NCBI RefSeq assembly: GCF_005796105.1
Contig: NZ_VAUO01000002.1
Coordinates: forward strand, 248,001-312,000
Direction: 5' to 3'
Source: Pseudomonas mosselii
Lineage (GTDB): Bacteria; Pseudomonadota; Gammaproteobacteria; Pseudomonadales; Pseudomonadaceae
DNA length: 64,000 nt
Shown one piece after another: positions 35,930 to 44,798 of the stretch. Below the pieces are notes generated by a model that was not told the origin of the DNA, did no database searches, and worked only from the letters and a program-made list of their open reading frames with translations. Position numbers and translations under genes: made by a program. Each line of letters starts with the position of its first letter. Positions within the stretch are counted from its first letter, which is position 1.

Positions 35930-36817
35930 TTAAACCAGTACGCCGGACTGGCGCAAGGCAGTACGGACTTTGTCGTGGCAGCTGTCGCTCAGCCAGGTCA
36001 ATGGCAGGCGAATGCCCTTGTGCATCAGGCCCATTTCGACGAGTGCCCATTTCACCGGAATCGGGTTGGCCTCGCAGAACAGGTCCTTGTGCAGCGGCAT
36101 GAGTTTTTCGTTGATCGCGCGGGCCTTCTCGGCATTGCCCTCAAGGGCGGCCTCGCACATATCGGCCATTTCGCGCGGGGCGACGTTGGCGGTAACGGAG
36201 ATGTTGCCCTTGCCGCCCATGAGAATCAGCTCAACCGCGGTCGGATCGTCACCGGACATGACGATGAAGTCTTTGTCGACGCCGTCCAGGATCGCCTTGG
36301 CGCGCGCTAGGTCGCCGGTGGCTTCCTTGATGCCGATGATGTTCTTGACGCTCGACAGGCGGATCACAGTCTCGGCCTGCATGTCGCAGGAGGTGCGGCC
36401 GGGTACGTTGTAGAGAATCTGCGGGATGTCGACGGCTTCGGCGATGTGTTTGAAGTGCTGGTACAAGCCTTCCTGGGTCGGCTTGTTGTAGTAGGGCACG
36501 ACCAGCAGGCAGGCGTCGGCACCGGCATTCTTGGCATTTTGCGTCAGGTGCACGGCTTCGGCGGTGGAGTTGGCACCAGTGCCGGCGATCACGGGGATCG
36601 GGTGCTTGCTGTGCTTGACCCGCTCGACCACGTGCTTGATGACCAGGATGTGCTCTTCGACATCGAGCGTTGCGGATTCACCGGTAGTGCCGACAGCGAC
36701 GATCGCGTGGGTGCCGTTTTCCAGGTGGAAGTCTACAAGTTTGTCGAGGCTGTCCCAGTCCAGACGCCCTTGTGCATCCATGGGTGTGACCAACGCCACC
36801 ATACTGCCCGCAATCAT
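35930..36817 (-). CDS. dapA: 4-hydroxy-tetrahydrodipicolinate synthase DapA
   Basis: 295 aa from ATG 36817 ([16 protein letters not shown]) with AGGAG 9 bases upstream. Catalytic features: [30 protein letters not shown] with the proton-relay Tyr, and [14 protein letters not shown] with the Schiff-base Lys (residue ~161). It condenses pyruvate and aspartate semialdehyde, the first step to lysine and peptidoglycan diaminopimelate. It opens the minus-strand run into bamC 17 bases later. Confidence 0.97.
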   Translation of the reverse strand: MIAGSMVALVTPMDAQGRLDWDSLDKLVDFHLENGTHAIVAVGTTGESATLDVEEHILVIKHVVERVKHSKHPIPVIAGTGANSTAEAVHLTQNAKNAGADACLLVVPYYNKPTQEGLYQHFKHIAEAVDIPQILYNVPGRTSCDMQAETVIRLSSVKNIIGIKEATGDLARAKAILDGVDKDFIVMSGDDPTAVELILMGGKGNISVTANVAPREMADMCEAALEGNAEKARAINEKLMPLHKDLFCEANPIPVKWALVEMGLMHKGIRLPLTWLSDSCHDKVRTALRQSGVLV

Positions 36818-37042
36818 GTAACTGCTCCTGCCGGAAAAAGAGAGCGGTAATGGTACTGGGGGCATCGGCCTTGTACAAGCGAAGCAGGCGGGCGGAGCAT
36901 TCCCCTTCGCGCCTTATTTCGCTACCCTTGATCCTTTGATCGGTGCAGCGCGGCCCGTCGGGCCGTCGACAGTGCTTCCGGCCTGCCTGCATAGCCGCCA
37001 AACCCGTCCTGCACCGACCGCTCATCGCTTTAGGAATGCTGC

Positions 37043-37603
37043 ATGTCCACCCCCACCGTCCGCGAACAATTCATCGTCATCAGTGCCCTGGGCCCTAACC
37101 CCATGGAGCTGGCCAACGTGCTGAGCCGCGCAGCCTTCGACAACCGCTGCGCGGTGGTCACCTCGCGCCTGACCCGCCACGGCGAAACCAGCGCCCTGGT
37201 GCTGCAGGTCGGTGGCAGTTGGGATGCCCTGGCACGCCTTGAAACCACCCTGCCGGGCCTTGCCAAGAAACACGATCTGACGCTCAACGTGGTACGCAGC
37301 GCCGATCAAGAAGTACGCCCGCAAGCCCTGCCGTACGTCGCTTATGTCAGCGCCGCCTACCGCCCGGACATCATCAGCGAGCTGTGCCAGTTCTTCCTCG
37401 ACCACCGCGTCGAACTCGACGCCATGACCTGCGACACCTACCTGGCGCCGCAGACCGGCAGCAGCATGCTCAACGCCCAGTTCACCGTGATCCTGCCGGC
37501 CGGCACCCAGATCAGCTGGCTGCGCGACCAGTTCCTCGATTTTGCCGACGCACTCAACCTGGACGCGCTGATCGAACCGTGGCGCCCACAGAACCCTGTC
37601 TAA
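37043..37603 (+). CDS. GcvR-like ACT-domain regulator
   Basis: 186 aa with two ACT domains: residues ~8-85 (FIVISALGPNPMELANVLSRAA) and ~95-175 (VAYVSAAYRPDIISELCQFFLD). This is the glycine cleavage repressor (GcvR) architecture: no DNA-binding domain; it acts by binding GcvA. It is divergent from dapA and its TAA stop overlaps the ribosome site (AAGGAGG) of bcp, so the two are coupled. The gcv target cannot be tested here. Confidence 0.85.
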   Translation: MSTPTVREQFIVISALGPNPMELANVLSRAAFDNRCAVVTSRLTRHGETSALVLQVGGSWDALARLETTLPGLAKKHDLTLNVVRSADQEVRPQALPYVAYVSAAYRPDIISELCQFFLDHRVELDAMTCDTYLAPQTGSSMLNAQFTVILPAGTQISWLRDQFLDFADALNLDALIEPWRPQNPV

Positions 37604-37613
37604 GGAGGCATCC

Positions 37614-38087
37614 ATGGCTGTAGCACTCGACCAACCCGTCGCTGATTTCCAGGCCCAGGCCACCAGCGGCCAGAGCGTCAGCCTGGCCGAACTCAAGGGC
37701 AAGCAGGTGGTGCTGTACTTCTACCCCAAGGACAGCACCCCAGGCTGCACCACCGAGGGCCAGGGTTTCCGCGACCAGCATGCGGCGTTCCAGGCGGCCA
37801 ATACCGTGGTATTCGGCGTCTCGCGCGACGGCATCAAGTCCCACGAGAACTTCAAGGCCAAGCAGGCGTTCCCGTTCGAGCTGATCAGCGACAAGGACGA
37901 GGCCCTGTGCCAGCTGTTCGATGTGATCAAGCTCAAGAAGCTGTACGGCAAGGAGTACCTGGGGGTCGACCGCAGTACCTTCCTGATCGACGCCAACGGT
38001 GTCCTGCGCCAGGAGTGGCGCGGCGTCAAGGTGCCGGGGCATGTGGATGCCGTCCTGGCAGCGGCCCAGGCCCTGAACAAGGCTTGA
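37614..38087 (+). CDS. bcp: Thioredoxin-dependent peroxiredoxin Bcp (PrxQ)
   Basis: 157 aa. The peroxidatic Cys is in FYPKDSTPGCTTEGQGFR. The resolving Cys found five residues on in E. coli Bcp is replaced by Gly, so the enzyme is the 1-Cys or atypical form; a further Cys sits in EALCQLFDV. VFGVSRDGIKSHENF and GVDRSTFLIDANG are family segments. It reduces organic hydroperoxides. Second gene after the GcvR-like gene; an inverted REP pair follows. Confidence 0.95.
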   Translation: MAVALDQPVADFQAQATSGQSVSLAELKGKQVVLYFYPKDSTPGCTTEGQGFRDQHAAFQAANTVVFGVSRDGIKSHENFKAKQAFPFELISDKDEALCQLFDVIKLKKLYGKEYLGVDRSTFLIDANGVLRQEWRGVKVPGHVDAVLAAAQALNKA

Positions 38088-38103
38088 GACAGGTGCTGGC
38101 TCG

Positions 38104-38184
38104 TTCGCGGGTAAACCCGCTCCCACAGCAGTAGCGCAAGCCTGAGGGGAGCGGAAATCCTGTGGGAGCGGGTTTACCCGCGAA
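38104..38184. repeat. Inverted REP pair between bcp and perM-like gene
   Basis: TTCGCGGGTAAACCCGCTCC... (38104-38128) and CCTGTGGGAGCGGGTTTACC... (38159-38184) are perfect inverted partners, forming a long cruciform between two convergent genes. Confidence 0.85.
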
Positions 38185-38199
38185 GTAGCTAGCGCATTT

Positions 38200-39270
38200 T
38201 TAGAGCATCGGCGAAACGCTGCTCTCCTGCCGAGGCCAGGCATCGAGCACCGCCTTGAACAGCGTCGCCAGCGGGATGGCGAAGAAGATCCCCCAGAATC
38301 CCCACAGCCCGCCAAACAGCAGCACCGCGCAGATGATCGCTACCGGGTGCAAGCTCACCGCTTCCGAGAACAGCAACGGCACCAGCACATTGCCGTCCAG
38401 CGCCTGGATGATCGCGTACACCGCCATCAGGTAGATGAACTGATCGCCCCAGCCCCACTGGAACAACGCGATCAGCGTCACTGGCACGGTCACCACCACC
38501 GCACCGACATACGGCACCACCACCGACAACCCCACCAGCAGCGCCAGCAAGGCAGCGTAGTTGAGCCCCAAGGTGATGAACGCAATATAAGTGGCGCTGC
38601 CGCAAATCAGGATTTCAATGCCCTTGCCACGGATGTAGTTGGCGATCTGCCGGTTCATCTCATCGCCCACACGGTTGAGCAGCGTGCGCTGACGCGGCAG
38701 GTAGCCGCTGACCCAGCGCCCGATCAGTTCGCGATCTTTAAGGAAGAAGAACACCAAAATCGGCACCAGCACCAGGTAGATCATCGCATTGACCAGAAGC
38801 GGCAGGCTCGACAACGAGAACGTCAGCGCCCATTGACCGAACTTGCCAATCTCTCCGCGTACCGATTCGATGGCACGCAGGACCTGCTCGTCGGATACCA
38901 GATGCGGATAGCGCTCCGGCAACAGCAGCAACAGCGACTGCCACTTACCCAGCATGCCCGGTAACTCGTTGAACAGCGTGATCAACTGATGCCAGAGCAG
39001 CGGCACCAGCACCAGCATGAACACCGCCAGCGCCCCCATGAACAGAGCGAACACCAGCCACACCGCCACCCGCGTCGGCACGCGCAGACGCTCCAGGGCA
39101 TTGACCAGGCCCTGCATCAGGAACGCCAACACCATGCCCGCCAGCACAGGCGCCAGCATGCCCCCCAAGGTGAGGACCACGGTGAAGGCCAGGAACAGCA
39201 GGACCGCCAGCACCACTGCCTCTTCATCGGAGAAGTAGCGCTGCATCCAGTCGCGAAGCACTTTGAACAT
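38200..39270 (-). CDS. AI-2E family transporter (PerM-like permease)
   Basis: 356 aa from ATG 39270 (MFKVLRDWMQRYFSDEE). About eight hydrophobic segments, among them AVVLAVLLFLAFTVVLTL, LPLLVNAMIYLVLVPILVFFFL and AALLALLVGLSVVVPYVGAV. The C-terminal LDGNVLVPLLFSEAVSLHPV and GIFFAIPLATLFKAVLDAW are the family signatures. AI-2E members include Na+/H+ antiporters and exporters; the substrate is open. It follows the TusA-like gene on the minus strand by 22 bases. Confidence 0.88.
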   Translation of the reverse strand: MFKVLRDWMQRYFSDEEAVVLAVLLFLAFTVVLTLGGMLAPVLAGMVLAFLMQGLVNALERLRVPTRVAVWLVFALFMGALAVFMLVLVPLLWHQLITLFNELPGMLGKWQSLLLLLPERYPHLVSDEQVLRAIESVRGEIGKFGQWALTFSLSSLPLLVNAMIYLVLVPILVFFFLKDRELIGRWVSGYLPRQRTLLNRVGDEMNRQIANYIRGKGIEILICGSATYIAFITLGLNYAALLALLVGLSVVVPYVGAVVVTVPVTLIALFQWGWGDQFIYLMAVYAIIQALDGNVLVPLLFSEAVSLHPVAIICAVLLFGGLWGFWGIFFAIPLATLFKAVLDAWPRQESSVSPML

Positions 39271-39292
39271 TGACGATCCTAGTGATGAGGGC

Positions 39293-39532
39293 TTATGCCT
39301 TGCGCAGCCAGTAGGTGTATACACCGGCCTCGGTGGTTTCATGCAGCAGCGTATGACCGGCCAGTTGGGCGAACGTGCGAAAGTCGCGCTGGGAACCGGC
39401 GTCGGTGGCGATCACCTTGAGCACCGCGCCACTGGCCAGGCGATTGAGCGCCATCTTGGCCTTGAGCAACGGCAATGGACAATTGAGACCGCTGGCGTCG
39501 AGCTCGGCGTCACAACTCGGGAGGTCACTCAT
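39293..39532 (-). CDS. TusA/SirA-family sulfur carrier protein
   Basis: 79 aa from ATG 39532 (MSDLPSCDAELDASGLNCPL). The catalytic Cys is in LNCPLPLLKAKMAL (CPxP motif); IATDAGSQRDFRTFA is the second family segment. Such proteins pass persulfide sulfur in tRNA thiolation or other sulfur-relay steps. A longer frame to 39829 runs through the divergent bepA and is rejected. Likely in one unit with the perM-like gene. Confidence 0.88.
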   Translation of the reverse strand: MSDLPSCDAELDASGLNCPLPLLKAKMALNRLASGAVLKVIATDAGSQRDFRTFAQLAGHTLLHETTEAGVYTYWLRKA

Positions 39533-39638
39533 CGGGCGCAGCTCCTGGGCAGGCTGAGAAAAGCCGCTAGGATACCGCCACTGGTCGGCATCGTGCGACC
39601 CGGCTACAGTAAGCCTTTTGACCGACGCGAGCTTCTGC

Positions 39639-41075
39639 ATGAATCGACTGCGCCCCACCTTGCTGGCGCTGGCCTGCCTGATGGCCCTGCCAGGCCACGC
39701 CGACGACCTGCCGTCATTGGGCGATGCCAGCTCCGCCATTGTCTCGCCGCAACAGGAACACCAGCTCGGCCGCGCCTGGCTGAGCTTGCTGCGCGGCCAA
39801 GTCAACCAGCTCAACGACCCACAGCTCAAGGACTACGTCGAGACCAGCGTGTACAAGCTCGCCGAAACCAGCCAGCTACAGGACCGACGCCTGGAATTCA
39901 TCCTGATCGACAGCCGCGAGCTTAACGCCTTCGCAGCTCCCGGCGGGATCGTCGGGGTCAACGGTGGGCTGTTCCTCAACGCCCAGACCGAAGGCGAGTA
40001 CGCCTCGGTGCTGGCCCACGAACTGGCGCACTTGTCCCAGCGCCACTTCGCCCGTGGTGTCGAGGCCCAGCAGCGCATGCAGTTGCCGATGATGGCCGCA
40101 CTGCTGGCCGGCATCGTGCTGGCCGCTGGCGGCGGCGGTGATGCGGGCATCGGCGTGATCGCCGGCACGCAAGCGGCCGCCTTGCAGGAACAACGCCGTT
40201 TCTCGCGGCAGAACGAGCAGGAAGCCGACCGCATCGGCATCCAGAACCTGGAAAAGGCCGGCTACGACCCCCGCAACATGCCGTCGATGTTCGAGCGCCT
40301 GGCCCGCCAGTACCGTTACGACGCCAAGCCACCTGAGTTCCTGCTGACCCACCCGGTCACCGAGTCGCGTATCGCCGACACCCGTAACCGTGCCGAGCAG
40401 GCGCCCAAGGGCGGCGTGGAAGACAGCCAGCGCTACCAACTGATCCGCGCCCGTGTTGCCCTCACCTACGAAGGCACGCCAGGCCTGGCCGCCAAGCGCT
40501 TCCGCGCCCAACTGGACGAGGACCCAACCCTGGACGCTGCGCGTTACGGCCTAGCGCTGGCGCAAATCAAGGGTGGCCAACTCAACGAAGCGCGCGACAA
40601 CCTCAAGCCACTGTTGGCCAAGGCGCCGAACGACATCACCTATAACCTTGCGCAGATCGACTTGGACATCACCAACAATCGCCTGGCCGATGCCCAGCAA
40701 CGGGTTCAGCGCATGTTGCAGCTGTACCCTGGCAACTACCCACTCAAGCAAGTGAGCGCGGACCTGCTAGTCAAGCAAGGCAAGCCGGCCGAGGCGGAAA
40801 AGGTATTGGATGAGCTGGTGAAGAACCGTCCAGACGATCCGGACGTGTGGTATGACGTGGCCGAGGTGCGTGGCCTGTCAGGCAACACCATCGGCCTGCA
40901 CCGCGCCCGCGCCGAATACTTCACCTTGGTGGGGGATTTCGACCAGGCCATCCAGCAGCTGGACTTCGCCAAGCGCCGGGCCGGCAGCAACTTCCCGCTT
41001 GCCGCGCAGATCGACCAGCGCCAGCGTGAGGTGATGGAGCAGCAGCGCATGGTCAAGGACATGATGGGGCGCTAG
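39639..41075 (+). CDS. bepA: Beta-barrel assembly-enhancing protease BepA (M48 metalloprotease)
   Basis: 478 aa from ATG 39639 (MNRLRPTLLALACLMALPGH), a signal peptide ending near HADD. Zinc motif: VLAHELAHLSQRH, with the third ligand Glu in NEQEADRIGIQNL. The C-terminal half is a TPR region (~290-470: LAQIKGGQLNEARDNLKPLL, KQGKPAEAEKVLDELVKN). Periplasmic chaperone/protease that helps or clears misfolded outer-membrane proteins such as LptD. Divergent from the TusA-like gene. Confidence 0.92.
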   Translation: MNRLRPTLLALACLMALPGHADDLPSLGDASSAIVSPQQEHQLGRAWLSLLRGQVNQLNDPQLKDYVETSVYKLAETSQLQDRRLEFILIDSRELNAFAAPGGIVGVNGGLFLNAQTEGEYASVLAHELAHLSQRHFARGVEAQQRMQLPMMAALLAGIVLAAGGGGDAGIGVIAGTQAAALQEQRRFSRQNEQEADRIGIQNLEKAGYDPRNMPSMFERLARQYRYDAKPPEFLLTHPVTESRIADTRNRAEQAPKGGVEDSQRYQLIRARVALTYEGTPGLAAKRFRAQLDEDPTLDAARYGLALAQIKGGQLNEARDNLKPLLAKAPNDITYNLAQIDLDITNNRLADAQQRVQRMLQLYPGNYPLKQVSADLLVKQGKPAEAEKVLDELVKNRPDDPDVWYDVAEVRGLSGNTIGLHRARAEYFTLVGDFDQAIQQLDFAKRRAGSNFPLAAQIDQRQREVMEQQRMVKDMMGR

Positions 41076-41076
41076 G

Positions 41077-41355
41077 GCCTGAATCCAGCGCTGTACCTGT
41101 AGGAGCGGCCTTGCCGGGGCGCCGGACCGGCCGCTCTCATAGAACTACACATAACTTGTTGATTTAGCAGGGACCTGTGGGAGCGGGCTTGCCCGCGAAC
41201 ACCGGCGAAGCCGGTGCCATACACCGAGTCGCCTGCTTCGCGGGCAAGCCCGCTCCCACAGGGTACGCGGCGCGCTTGCGAAATCAGTTCTCTGCACGAC
41301 AGCGCAGCCCGGCAGGGCTGGGTGAACTCCTACAGGTACAGTGCTGGATTCAGGC
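41077..41355. mobile_element. 279-bp composite REP element with 29-bp terminal inverted repeats
   Basis: 41077-41105 and 41327-41355 are inverted copies, 28 of 29 bases alike (outer end GCCTGAATCCAGC, inner end CTGTAGGAG). Inside, from the left: a REP hairpin to ~41130, a unit also found near 5490-5521, an inverted REP pair at 41174-41199 / 41237-41262, and a unit also found at 5402-5460. The whole fills the gap between bepA and nadA (312 bp, no gene). No target-site duplication or transposase is visible, so if mobile it is non-autonomous. Confidence 0.6.
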
Positions 41356-41387
41356 TTACCGCAATCCTGTAGCCGCTGCGCGGCGCC

Positions 41388-42446
41388 TCAGGCGTTACCA
41401 GACAATTTCAAGCGCGCGGCCTGGGTGAAATCGAGCATGCGGTTCAGCGGCTTGATCGCCTTGGGGATCAGCGCCGGCTCGACGAAAATCTCGTTGCTCC
41501 CCGTACGCAGGCAGTCGAGCACCCGCTCCAGGGTGTTCATCGCCATCCAAGGGCAGTGCGCGCAGCTGCGGCAGGCCGCGCCGTTGCCGGCCGTGGGGGC
41601 TTCGATGAATTCCTTGTCAGGGCACAACTGCTGCATCTTGTAGAAGATGCCACGGTCGGTGGCGACGATGAACTGCTTGTTCGGCAGCGTTTGCGCAGCC
41701 TTGATCAGTTGGCTGGTGGAACCCACCGCGTCAGCCAGGTCGATCACCGACTCGGGCGATTCGGGGTGGACCAGAATCGCCGCATCCGGGTACAGCGCCT
41801 TCATGTCGGCCAACTGGCGCGACTTGAATTCCTCATGGACGATGCACGCACCATCCCACAGCAGCATGTCGGCGCCGGTTTTCTTCTGGATGTACCGACC
41901 CAGGTGCTGGTCGGGCCCCCAGATGATGGTCTCGCCGTTGTCCATCAGGCTTTCGACGATTTCCAACGCGCAGCTGGAGGTCACCACCCAGTCGGCACGC
42001 GCCTTCACCGCCGCCGAAGTATTGGCGTATACCACCACGGTGCGCTCGGGATGCTGGTCGCAGAAGGCCGAGAACGCCTCGACCGGGCAACCCAGATCAA
42101 GCGAGCAGGTCGCCTCGAGCGTGGGCATCAGGACGCGCTTTTCCGGGGTGAGGATCTTCGCCGTCTCGCCCATGAAGCGCACGCCAGCCACCACCACGGT
42201 CTCGGCGGGATGGTTCTTGCCAAAGCGCGCCATCTCCAGGGAGTCGGACACACAACCGCCGGTCTCCTCGGCCAGGGCCTGGATCACCGGGTCGCAATAG
42301 AAGTGGGCTACCAGTACAGCGTTCTGCTTCTTCAGCTCAGCTGCGATGGCCGCACGGTACTCGGCCTCCTGCGCGGGCGTCAGCGGGTGAGGCTGCTTGG
42401 CGTCGAGGTGGGCCTGAACCAACAGGCGTTCGGAAATCTGGGTCAT
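41388..42446 (-). CDS. nadA: Quinolinate synthase NadA
   Basis: 352 aa from ATG 42446 ([18 protein letters not shown]). Conserved parts: [53 protein letters not shown] and the C-terminal Cys-rich [13 protein letters not shown]. Three of the Cys bind the [4Fe-4S] cluster. It condenses iminoaspartate with dihydroxyacetone phosphate in NAD synthesis. The gene follows ydgA on the minus strand after a strong hairpin, so it has its own promoter in 42447-42644. Confidence 0.96.
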   Translation of the reverse strand: MTQISERLLVQAHLDAKQPHPLTPAQEAEYRAAIAAELKKQNAVLVAHFYCDPVIQALAEETGGCVSDSLEMARFGKNHPAETVVVAGVRFMGETAKILTPEKRVLMPTLEATCSLDLGCPVEAFSAFCDQHPERTVVVYANTSAAVKARADWVVTSSCALEIVESLMDNGETIIWGPDQHLGRYIQKKTGADMLLWDGACIVHEEFKSRQLADMKALYPDAAILVHPESPESVIDLADAVGSTSQLIKAAQTLPNKQFIVATDRGIFYKMQQLCPDKEFIEAPTAGNGAACRSCAHCPWMAMNTLERVLDCLRTGSNEIFVEPALIPKAIKPLNRMLDFTQAARLKLSGNA

Positions 42447-42644
42447 GATCGCTGGACCTGCAGGGCGCTTGGCGCGTCAATCGAGAGTATCACCCGGCCC
42501 TGGCAGATCGGCTAATGGCGCCGGACGGCCAGCCTGGGCGGGCCCTCCCGGCCCCTCTGCGGGCACGGATTATTATCGGACGGCGAAGGCTACAGGCAAT
42601 CGGGGCGATGCAAAAGGGGTTTTTGCGTTGCCCGACCCAATGCA

Positions 42645-42695
42645 ATCGCGGGGCAAGCCGGGCCGTTTGACGCCAGGCCCGGCCTGCCCCGCGAT
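42645..42695 (-). terminator. Hairpin after the YdgA-like gene
   Basis: Arms of 20 bases (ATCGCGGGGCAAGCCGGGCC and its partner ending 42695) differ at one position, loop 11 bases, 19 bases past the ydgA-like stop. No T-run. A second, G-U-containing hairpin lies at 42603-42633. Confidence 0.6.
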
Positions 42696-42714
42696 CAGTA
42701 CCACGCAAGCTCGA

Positions 42715-44229
42715 TCAACCCTGCGGCTGCAACGCCGACAGCTGCGCGCCGATCAGCATGGCGAACTCTTCGACGGTCATTTTCTTGCCGTTGAAGTCGA
42801 CCATGCCATCGGCGTATTGCAGGCTGGTCACCACGTCACTGCCCTGCACCGTGGCCATGCCGCTCTGCAGCGCCATCATGCCCACCATCTCGCCAGCCTG
42901 ACTGGACTGCTGGGCGATCGCCTGCGCGTCGGTCTCGCCGCCCAACAGCGCCTGCAAGGTGGCCAGGTCGCCAATCATCGGCTTGGACACACTGAGTTTG
43001 CTGTGCAGGCGGCTGATCAGTTGCTTGCCCAGCTGATCAGGCGGCAGGTCGAACGAGCTGGGGTTGGCGAAGTCCATGGCCAAGTTGAACTGACTTTCAC
43101 CATTGGCCGTCTTGAACGCCAACTTCTCCAGGGCGAACTGCGGCTTGCCGGCGAGCAGCTTCTGCAGGTCAGCCTGCACCTTGAGCTTTTCTTCCGGGGT
43201 CATGTCCAGTGCTGGCAGCCCGTTACCCTCGGCAGCAGCCTGCTGCATCTCGGGCAGCTTGCCCTGATACCACTGCATCAGCGACTGCATGGCCGGGATG
43301 TCTATCGAGCGCATGGTGAAGACCATCTCGCCACTGCCTACCTTGCGCCCGGCATAGGTGATGTCGCCGACCTTGTACTCAAGCCGCCCGGACAGCTTGT
43401 CCTTGGCCTCGCCATCGGCGCTGTACAGGTTATTCTGTTGCAGGTCACGCAGCACCAGTACGTCCTGCTTGGGCCCGCTGGTGATCTGCGCATCGGCCAG
43501 GGCCAGGTCGACATTGCCGACATACACCATGTCGTGGTCGGTCTGGCTGAGCTTGCCACCGACCTTGAAGCCCTTGAGCAGCACCTTGACCGGGGTTTCC
43601 TGGGCATCGACGAAGTTCAGTTCCAGGCTACCGACGTTACCGTGCACCTCGGCCGCTTTGCCTTCGCGGTCGCCGCTCACTCGCAACTGCATGCCGGAGA
43701 AGTCCAGCACCTTGTCGCCGTCCTGCTCGAGCTTGACCGGAGCCAGGCGAATATCGCTCTCGACATGACCGCTGTAGCCCAGGCTCACCTGCGCAGTTAC
43801 CGGTGACTGGTCACCCGCAGCCGCGAACCAGTCAGCGGTGTAGTCATCCTTTTGCAGCGCGCTGTTGCTGGTAGCCATCACCGGCATCAGCTTGAATGCC
43901 TTGACCCGCGACCAAGGGAACGGGCCGTGCTCGATCTGATCGACCACACCAACATCGAAGTTCAGCTTCTGCTCTTCACCGAGCTGAATGTCCTTGGCCT
44001 TGAGGCGGTAATGCGCGGTGCTGGTGAAAAAATGCTGCTCCAGCGAGACCAGTTCGATGGTCATGCTGCCGCCAGTACCCACCAGGGCCTTTTTCAGCTC
44101 CTGGTTACCCTGGGTGATGGAGCGCTCCAGCTCTGCGGGCAGTTGCTTGCCGGTGTACCAGGCGCCAGCAGTGGTTGCGACGGCGATGGCGACGGCCAGA
44201 CCAGAAAGGATGCCTACTGATTTCTTCAT
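42715..44229 (-). CDS. YdgA-like DUF945 family protein
   Basis: 504 aa. N-terminal hydrophobic helix GILSGLAVAIAVATTAGAWY serves as signal or anchor; the rest is periplasmic. The DUF945 pattern is visible in AWYTGKQLPAELERSI, LVSLEQHFFTSTAHYRLKA, IEHGPFPWSRVKAFKLMPVMA and the late MVDFNGKKMTVEEFAML. The role is unknown; E. coli YdgA is a dimeric inner-membrane-anchored protein. Monocistronic, bounded by the 561-bp region upstream of the polyamine genes. Confidence 0.85.
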   Translation of the reverse strand: MKKSVGILSGLAVAIAVATTAGAWYTGKQLPAELERSITQGNQELKKALVGTGGSMTIELVSLEQHFFTSTAHYRLKAKDIQLGEEQKLNFDVGVVDQIEHGPFPWSRVKAFKLMPVMATSNSALQKDDYTADWFAAAGDQSPVTAQVSLGYSGHVESDIRLAPVKLEQDGDKVLDFSGMQLRVSGDREGKAAEVHGNVGSLELNFVDAQETPVKVLLKGFKVGGKLSQTDHDMVYVGNVDLALADAQITSGPKQDVLVLRDLQQNNLYSADGEAKDKLSGRLEYKVGDITYAGRKVGSGEMVFTMRSIDIPAMQSLMQWYQGKLPEMQQAAAEGNGLPALDMTPEEKLKVQADLQKLLAGKPQFALEKLAFKTANGESQFNLAMDFANPSSFDLPPDQLGKQLISRLHSKLSVSKPMIGDLATLQALLGGETDAQAIAQQSSQAGEMVGMMALQSGMATVQGSDVVTSLQYADGMVDFNGKKMTVEEFAMLIGAQLSALQPQG

Positions 44230-44401
44230 GAATAAAACCGATTGCTGTCCATAAGGGGGAGGAACGCGCAGGCCTCAAGGCGTGCCGCGCGGCCGGGCAA
44301 GCATAGCCGATTGAGCATGGGCGCTGCACGAACCCGTCGTGCAACTGGGAGGCTGCCGGCCTGAGCCTCCCAGGTATAACGGCACCGCCACCGCCAAAAG
44401 A

Positions 44402-44419
44402 TTCGTAAAATTTTACGAA
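44402..44419. promoter_or_regulatory. Perfect 18-bp palindrome TTCGTAAAATTTTACGAA
   Basis: The two halves are exact reverse complements. It lies 173 bp upstream of the YdgA-like start and 104 bp before the -35 of the polyamine promoter, in AT-rich DNA. The form suits an HTH dimer; the binder is unknown. Confidence 0.65.
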
Positions 44420-44509
44420 CACCACAATCGATAAAAAAGCCATCAATGCCAATTTTATCCGCTTATATCGGCCAAATTAACCGATTAACCTTCCAATAGA
44501 TCGTCAGCT

Positions 44510-44551
44510 TGTCATGTTTAACTTGACACCTTCCTAGGCATCGTTTTTTAT
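44510..44551 (+). promoter_or_regulatory. Operator-overlapped promoter of the polyamine importer
   Basis: TGTCATGTTTAACTTGACA (44510-44528) is an inverted repeat with arms TGTCA.GTT / AAC.TGACA. Its right end is a perfect -35 TTGACA (44523-44528); 17 bp on is TTTTAT (44546-44551) as -10. A protein on the palindrome would block RNA polymerase, so repression is suggested. Confidence 0.55.
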
Positions 44552-44717
44552 TCCACCCACCTTGCAAGCGCCCGATTCCAACGCAGAAGAAAACGCGCCG
44601 CCATCATGCCCCTACGCCCCAGCCCCCACGCGCCGCCGTCCTCGTTGCGGCCCTGCCAGCCCTGACACCAGCGCCCTCCCCGCGCACTTCGCAGCTCCTC
44701 CATAAAAGGTGAACAAC

Positions 44718-44798
44718 ATGGAGCCAACCCGCTCGACCTTGCCGTGCACGTCATCCGCGTCCGCCGCCCTGAACCAGGAGTGCCGCCCGCATGCCTGA
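44718..44798 (+). CDS. 26-codon leader ORF overlapping the importer start
   Basis: ATG 44718, preceded by AAAGGTG at 6 bases, encodes a 26-aa peptide ([20 protein letters not shown] then ECRPHA) ending at TGA 44796-44798. The last 8 bases overlap the first codons of the importer in another frame. The importer has its own AGGAG 11 bases before its ATG, inside the leader. The arrangement suggests translational coupling or an upstream-ORF control; the peptide matches nothing I know. Confidence 0.45.
   Translation: MEPTRSTLPCTSSASAALNQECRPHA

Larger units (their letters stand above)
44230..44717. other. Long control region between the YdgA-like gene and the polyamine module
   Basis: 488 bp. Its first part (44230-44390) is GC-rich with no clear element. 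From 44395 to 44560 it is AT-rich and holds a perfect 18-bp palindrome, two ATTAACC direct repeats (44477-44490) and an operator-promoter at 44510-44551. From 44561 to 44717 is a GC-rich untranslated leader ending in the ribosome site of a short ORF. Confidence 0.7.
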
